A stretch of 64,000 nt of DNA, from positions 3,844,501-3,908,500 of the forward strand of contig NZ_CP108514.1 in assembly GCF_035989305.1 (NCBI RefSeq), given 5' to 3'. Below are positions 60,007-64,000 of this stretch, one piece after another. Every line of letters starts with the position of its first letter. The stretch's first letter is position 1. The translations under genes were made by a program, and so were the position numbers. The notes beneath the pieces are model-generated. The model was not told the origin of the DNA. It saw nothing but the letters and a program-made list of their open reading frames with translations, and searched no databases. This DNA is from Streptomyces sp. NBC_01233 (GTDB lineage Bacteria; Actinomycetota; Actinomycetes; Streptomycetales; Streptomycetaceae).

Positions 60007-60288
60007 CTACCTCAATTCAGAACGGGTGGGTTGTCTTTCCGAGTGCGGATTGCCCCGGCGGGGGTCCACTCGCCAATAGGTTTCGGTGATGAGCTTGAAT
60101 TCACGGTGATCCGGGTTCCGGCCCGTGTGATTCAGCGCCCATGTCTGATGCGGGTTGCCGTCGTTGTCCGTGGCCTCGGACAACTCGTGACAGCTCATGC
60201 ACATCATCTGAAATATGGCCACGGGAACGCCGGGGGCGTTGTCTCCGCTGAGCGTCCATTCCGCGTGGGCCAGAATCTGTCTGCTCAT
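60007..60288 (-). CDS. DUF7848-like small protein
   Basis: A 93-residue protein from ATG 60288 overlapping the previous stop (ATGA). It has FQMMCMSCHELSEATD, then HQTWALNHTGRNPDHREFKL and TETYWRVDPRRGNP. The Cys pair, the TW-x-LNH-x-x-x-NP-x-H motif and the terminal aromatic-Arg pattern agree with a small Streptomyces family that I recall as DUF7848, often found near XRE/DUF397 genes. The Cys and His residues could bind zinc. There is no established function. Confidence 0.65.
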   Translation of the reverse strand: MSRQILAHAEWTLSGDNAPGVPVAIFQMMCMSCHELSEATDNDGNPHQTWALNHTGRNPDHREFKLITETYWRVDPRRGNPHSERQPTRSELR

Positions 60289-60503
60289 CGCTGCGCCGTC
60301 CTCTCCCCAAGCCGCCTCAGCCCGGATTCAACCGCCCGCAGAACGTCCCGCGTCGGCCACGCATAGCCCTTGCGCGGCACCCACGTGGGAACGTCGGCCC
60401 ACGCGGGGAACGGGTCCCGCTCCCTCGCAGGCTTGAGCCGGTGGAACTCGCGACGATTTACCGCAGAGCCCAGCTCGGTTACGTCGTCCGCCGCGCTGCT
60501 CAT
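60285..60503 (-). CDS. Small protein of the XRE/DUF397 locus
   Basis: A 72-residue protein from ATG 60503. It contains ADDVTELGSAVNRREFHRLK, PARERDPFPAWADVPTWVPR and a C-terminal helix DVLRAVESGLRRLGERTAQR. Trp and Pro residues dominate the middle. No Cys, membrane helix or recognised motif is present. It lies 91 bp after the stop of the XRE gene and is translationally coupled with the next gene by ATGA. Function unknown. Confidence 0.65.
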   Translation of the reverse strand: MSSAADDVTELGSAVNRREFHRLKPARERDPFPAWADVPTWVPRKGYAWPTRDVLRAVESGLRRLGERTAQR

Positions 60504-60562
60504 GACTGCGCCCCCTAGGTCTCATCAGGTACGAAGGACCGTAGGGGGCACGCGAGTTGGCG

Positions 60563-60583
60563 AGGGGGACAGATTGTCCCCCT
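60563..60583 (-). terminator. Hairpin after the XRE gene
   Basis: A perfect 9-bp stem (AGGGGGACA at 60563-60571 with 60575-60583) with a 3-base loop begins 12 bases beyond the XRE stop on the minus strand. Outer GTAGGGGG/CCCCCTAC pairing gives an alternative fold. It may limit read-through into the small genes. Confidence 0.55.
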
Positions 60584-60594
60584 ACCCGTATGGG

Positions 60595-60921
60595 CTACGC
60601 GGCGGCTACGCCGACCGCTTCAGCGAGGGCGACCGCCTCACCCTTGAGCGGCCCGGACGCCGTACGGGCCAGCGAAGCAGCGAGTCCGCGCGCCATCGGC
60701 ACGTACCGGACACCCTCCGGGCTGACACGGTGCGCGTGGCTCAGGTAGTGCACGGCTGCCGCAGTCTCCCGCTTCTGGGCGTGTCCAGCCGCGATATCGA
60801 GCAGCAGACGCGAGCGACGCTCAAGCGACGCGATCTCTTCGGGCGCGATGTTCTCAGCACGCCGCAGCGCCTCACCAGGAGTCAGCAGACCCACCCCGAC
60901 ACTGACGCCGTGAATGGCCAC
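60595..60921 (-). pseudogene. 3' part of the IS-interrupted XRE regulator
   Basis: This continues the regulator begun at 63767: VAIHGVSVGVGLLTPGEALR, RAENIAPEEIASLERRSRLL, AAAVHYLSHAHRVSPEGVRY and ARTASGPLKGEAVALAEAVG. It forms TPR-like helices to the stop at 60595. Removing the IS with one target copy joins codon 302 (Asn) to GTG at 60921 in frame, giving 410 residues. Alone it has no start. Confidence 0.85.
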
Positions 60922-60950
60922 GTTGGCGACTCTGTTGCTCAATTCCGGGG

Positions 60951-62771
60951 TCAGGCTGTGAGCTGGTAGCCGAGGCGAGCGAGGCGGCCGGTTCGGGGTG
61001 GGGTGTCCGTGGTGGTCCAGTGGGCGTCGAGGCGGACGATGTTGATCGCGGTGGCGGAGAACGTGTGTTGGAGGCGGACCTTCGGGAGGCCGCGGTAGCG
61101 GGCCCTGCGCAGGCCAGTGAGGTCGAGGGCCTGGTTGATGGTTCCCTCGATGCCCGAGCGCAGGGCGTACTTGTCCTTCCAGGTCCGGGACTTCTGCTCG
61201 GCGCGGGCCGTGGTCAGGGCAGCGTGGAGGTGTTCGGGGTAGAGGGTGAGCATCCGGTTGCCGCGCCGGGACCGGGTGCACAGCTTCAAGACGGGGCACT
61301 CGCGGCAGTCGGAGCGGGCGAACTCGACGACGATGGCGTCGCGTCCGTGCTGTTTCACCGGGTGCCACCCGGTGCTGGTGCGGCCTTCGGGGCAGGTGGC
61401 CTGGCGTGTCTTCCAGTCGATGCCGAAGGCGTTCTTGTCATAGCCGGCGGCCGCCTTGGCCTGGGGCGAGTGGTCCAGGAGCACGGGGGTGACCATGATG
61501 ATGCCCTGCCCTGCGGCCTGGGTGATCAGGTCGGCCGAGGGGTAACCGGAGTCGAGGTAGTGCTCGGCCGGCTTCAGGCCGCGGGCGGTGAGCGCGGCCT
61601 GGACGGTGGCGGTCGCCTTCACGTCCGGGACGGTGGCCACCGTGGTCAGCACATCCGTGATCAGGTTCACCGCCCGGACCGGCTCCTGCCTCCCCACCGC
61701 CCCGGCTTCGGCTTCGGCTTCGGCTTCGGCTTCGGCTTCGGCTTCGGCTTCGGCTTCGGCTTCGGCTTCGGCTTCGGCTTCGGCTTCGGCTTCGGCTTCG
61801 GCTTCGGCTTCGGCGGGAGTGTCGCAGGTCTCGGTGAGGTGGACCTTGTAGCCCAGCCAGAACAGATCCTCGCCCTTGGCCGCCCAGCGCGCGTCGGCGT
61901 CATAGGGCGAGGCGAGGCGGAGATGACCGGGCGGAACGCCGTCCGTGTCGGCCTCCCGCTTCCTGACCACCTCCCGCCCGCGCGTATCGGTGCTGATCAC
62001 GTACGTCTGGACCAGGACCTGCCGCAGCAGGGCGACCGGCTCGATCTCCCGCAGCCACCCGGGCGCCCCCGGTGCCCAGACCGCCCGGCACAGGGCCAGC
62101 GCATCCTGCCCGAAGACCAGCGCGAGCCGCTCCCGCTTCGTCTTCGAGGCCGGAAGCGTCCAGCCCTCAATCCGCTGCCCGTAGCGGTGGGCGAGTTCGG
62201 GCACGTCTACCACGCTGGCCAGCCAGGACGGCGCGGCCGCCGCGAGGGCTTCCAGCGCGGCCCGCACGCTCTCCCCGGCCAGCTCCAGCCGGTTCAGGTC
62301 CCGCACCGCGCTGATCACATGGGTCGCGTCCGTGCGCTGCTTCCCGCCCGCCGCCACCAGCCCCGCCTCCCGGCAGTGCTCCAGCAACTTCTCGAAGACC
62401 ACCCGCTCCATGTCATGCTCGACCAGCCGGGCCCGGAACTTCGACAGCACGCTGAAGTCGAACCCCGGATCCTCCAGCTCCACCCCGAGCGCGTACTTCC
62501 AGTCGATCGCCCGCACCGCCATCACCGCGGCCTGCCGGTCGGTCAGGTTCTCCGCGAACTGCAAGACCGTGACCAGCGACAACACCCCCGGCGACAATCC
62601 CGGGGCCCCACGAACCCCGAACGCCTCGACGAACGGCTCGTCCGCGAACACCTCACCGAGCCGATCCCGCACCCGTATCGGCAGACTCCCCTTCGGGAAA
62701 GCGGCCCGGGCCACCCGCGCCGTCCGTTCCGGCACTGGCGGCAACCCGCTCGACCGCAGCGACATCCACAT
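60951..62771 (-). CDS. IS1182-family DDE transposase with Ala-Glu insert
   Basis: A 606-residue transposase from ATG 62771 (GTG 62774 is equally possible). The N-terminal half has GVLSLVTVLQFAENLTDRQA, ALGVELEDPGFDFSVLSKFR and KQRTDATHVISAVRDLNRLE with the first Asp. The second Asp is in AEHYLDSGYPSADLITQAAG and the Glu near ALRSGIEGTINQALDLTGLR. Between the core strand GYKVHLTETCD and LITDVLTTVATVP lies a run of about 18 Ala-Glu pairs from a GGCTTC repeat, absent from ordinary relatives as far as I recall. The insert does not shift the frame, so activity may persist. Confidence 0.9.
   Translation of the reverse strand: MWMSLRSSGLPPVPERTARVARAAFPKGSLPIRVRDRLGEVFADEPFVEAFGVRGAPGLSPGVLSLVTVLQFAENLTDRQAAVMAVRAIDWKYALGVELEDPGFDFSVLSKFRARLVEHDMERVVFEKLLEHCREAGLVAAGGKQRTDATHVISAVRDLNRLELAGESVRAALEALAAAAPSWLASVVDVPELAHRYGQRIEGWTLPASKTKRERLALVFGQDALALCRAVWAPGAPGWLREIEPVALLRQVLVQTYVISTDTRGREVVRKREADTDGVPPGHLRLASPYDADARWAAKGEDLFWLGYKVHLTETCDTPAEAEAEAEAEAEAEAEAEAEAEAEAEAEAEAEAEAEAGAVGRQEPVRAVNLITDVLTTVATVPDVKATATVQAALTARGLKPAEHYLDSGYPSADLITQAAGQGIIMVTPVLLDHSPQAKAAAGYDKNAFGIDWKTRQATCPEGRTSTGWHPVKQHGRDAIVVEFARSDCRECPVLKLCTRSRRGNRMLTLYPEHLHAALTTARAEQKSRTWKDKYALRSGIEGTINQALDLTGLRRARYRGLPKVRLQHTFSATAINIVRLDAHWTTTDTPPRTGRLARLGYQLTA
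61704..61811. repeat. Perfect (GGCTTC)18 hexanucleotide repeat in the IS1182 transposase gene
   Basis: Eighteen uninterrupted GGCTTC units (108 bp) code for Ala-Glu pairs on the minus strand. Units of six keep the reading frame whatever the copy number. Perfect identity across all units suggests recent slippage growth. Confidence 0.97.
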
Positions 62772-62861
62772 CACCCCCACGGCCGCACGACAGGGAAGCG
62801 ACCGCACGATAGATCATCACGCACCAACCGAACCACGCAGCCGGAATTGAGCAACAGAGTC

Positions 62862-63767
62862 GTTGGCCGCGTCAAAGGCCGACTGCGTATGCGTGTAGTC
62901 GGCGGGCAGACGTCGGGCCGTTCGCTCGGCTTCCGTGAGGTATCGCTCAGCGTCTCCGGATCGCCCGTCAAGGCCGCACGAAACAGCAGCTTGGAGGTTC
63001 AACGCACCGTAGATACTGAGGAGTTCAGCGGGGCCGTCTTCCAGCTGGCTACGCAGTAGCGCCATGCCTGCTTCGTCGGTCTGGACGGCCTCCTCGGCGA
63101 AGCCCGCCGCGCGCTGCCCGATCGCCGTTGACCACGCCGCAAGGGCCAGCGACACGGGGTGGTCGGCTTCCTCGCTGTGGGCGCGTCCACGGTCGAGAGC
63201 GAGCCAGTAGAGCTCAGGCTCACAGATGTGCGCCAAGTGGCGCTGAACGAGTCGGTACAGGTCCCCGGTAGTCGCGTGAGCGGCCCGCCGCGCGTCCCCC
63301 TGGTGAGCCTTGACGCAAGCGTGAGCGTCACGGATCAAGTCTGGTAGCAGCGCCCCAACTTCGGTGCGCTGGTGGGTGCTGCTGTGCCACAGCTTCCATG
63401 CGCCGTCTACGCGGCCTCTCAGGGCTTCGGGGGTCACCGTGCCCACGGTCGGTACGGCAGCGAACGAGACGCCGTGCAGGGCCGCCCTGATGGGCGTGAC
63501 AGAAGCGTGCGAGAGCTTGCCGACTGCATCGGCGGGGATGCTCAGGTCTCCACCTGTCAGGGTCGCGACGTCTGGCACGTGCAGCGCATTCGCTAGACGC
63601 ACAAGGTGAGTGATCGACCGTAGGTCACGGTCGCCGTTCTCGATCTTCTTGAGCCAGTCGGGTGAACGGCCGACGAGACCGGCCAGCACGGGGCGACTCA
63701 ATCCGCGACGCTCCCGAAGGATGCGAATACGTTCGCCGGTAGTCAGCTCTGGGGGCAGTTCGGTCAT
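62862..63767 (-). pseudogene. 5' part of the IS-interrupted XRE-family regulator
   Basis: It starts at ATG 63767. An N-terminal XRE helix-turn-helix (residues about 12-65: RIRILRERRGLSRPVLAGLV, GRSPDWLKKIENGDRDLRSI) binds DNA. A long TPR-like helical region follows (HATTGDLYRLVQRHLAHICE, LALAAWSTAIGQRAAGFAEE). The native frame is cut at codon 302 by the IS1182 copy; in place it would run on into IS sequence for about 15 residues to a stop. The protein type is the usual partner of DUF397 proteins in Streptomyces. The truncated product keeps its DNA-binding domain and might still be active. Confidence 0.9.
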
Positions 63768-64000
63768 TGCGCGCTCCCTGGCACGAAGTCAAGCCGTATG
63801 GCCAGAGTACGCCCGGGACTTGGCCCACGACAGCCTGTTTGATCACTCAGCGTTCCGGCCGGCAGAGGCTCCGCGCCCATGTATGTCCGATTTTCCATTA
63901 CATACCGTCACAGAAACGCCAATACCCCCGACGACCACCCAGCGCGGGCAGCCATCGGGGGCAAGGGTCAGAAGTGGCAGGGACAGGCAAGGCAGGCGTA
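63768..64000. other. Upstream region of the XRE gene
   Basis: The XRE promoter should lie here, with a less GC-rich stretch at about 63880-63910 (ATGTATGTCCGATTTTCC). A plus-strand frame from ATG 63879 stays open to the window end (40 codons), but its composition is not gene-like and I do not call it. No repeats or operators are convincing. Confidence 0.4.

Larger units (their letters stand above)
60927..62862 (-). mobile_element. IS1182-family insertion sequence in the XRE gene
   Basis: Perfect terminal inverted repeats of 22 bp lie at 60927-60948 and 62841-62862 (the inner end reads CAATTCCGG). Flanks carry TTGG (60923-60926 and 62863-62866). If the repeats are taken as 21 bp, the duplicated flank reads GTTGGC (60922-60927 and 62862-62867). 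The copy is about 1.94 kb with one transposase gene. Perfect ends, clear duplication and an intact gene suggest recent insertion. Confidence 0.9.

Noticed and set aside
61020..63059. Long plus-strand frame (679 codons) with a Gly-Phe repeat over the IS1182 element
   Set aside because: It is the antisense of the transposase gene. The repeat is the reverse reading of the GGCTTC array and codon bias fits the minus strand.
63879..64000. Possible partial gene starting at ATG 63879 and running off the window
   Set aside because: Forty codons without family similarity, a weak ribosome site and atypical composition are not enough.

Overview
The window is high-GC actinobacterial DNA and almost certainly Streptomyces. 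It has GTG/TTG starts with strong Shine-Dalgarno sequences, an SsgA-like sporulation protein, a SepX-type divisome protein, XRE/DUF397 genes, and an integrative element of the kind found in this genus. The species cannot be named from sequence alone. Layout: 1-9985 is the right-hand part of an actinomycete integrative and conjugative element (AICE), all on the + strand. It holds a DUF2637-like tail, a zinc protein, a large membrane protein, an FtsK/SpoIIIE-type TraB translocase, a clt-like repeat cluster, Spd-like small proteins, a prim-pol/DUF3631 replication module with an iteron-like origin candidate, Xis and a tyrosine integrase. Int abuts the C-terminal codons of what looks like the protein mannosyltransferase gene pmt, so the element appears to have entered the 3' end of a protein gene rather than a tRNA. 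10085-57400 is mostly core chromosome: a penicillin-binding protein, YbaK-type deacylase, serine hydrolase, a Ni/Co ECF transporter (NikMN-Q-O like) under a Nur-like box, ssgE, an IS110 copy, MmpL plus TetR, tricorn protease, a Baeyer-Villiger monooxygenase-hydrolase-SDR operon divergent from a MerR regulator, xthA, GNAT genes, a scar made of two gene fragments, and a very large secreted repeat protein that is frameshifted twice. 

After an MFS pump and a SnoaL-like gene come tRNA-Ala(CGC) and the cluster sepX-rimJ-mogA-moaC-moeA(glp)-galU, which links a molybdopterin-like protein to the divisome. Then follow 5-formyltetrahydrofolate cyclo-ligase, penicillin acylase, a K+/H+ antiporter with a CTG start, an MFS transporter, fmdB behind a CIRCE-like operator, an MTA phosphorylase, a pyrF-like gene, a CpaB-like protein and mscL. 

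From about 57400 to the end lies accessory DNA. Divergent remnants of narK and ltrA mark its left edge. Beyond them an apparently co-directional minus-strand locus (XRE regulator, small zinc-ribbon proteins, DUF397 protein) has been broken by an ISAs1-type and an IS1182-type insertion. The XRE gene is cut by the IS1182 copy, and removing the IS plus one target duplication restores a perfect reading frame. Its transposase carries 18 perfect GGCTTC hexamers coding for an Ala-Glu run. The best leads are the CIRCE-like site at fmdB, the clt and iteron arrays and pmt attachment site of the AICE, the Nur-like box, the SepX/Glp neighbourhood, the 8-bp duplication that shifts the secreted repeat protein, the translation-blocking hairpin at the ISAs1 left end, and the disrupted XRE/zinc-ribbon/DUF397 locus.
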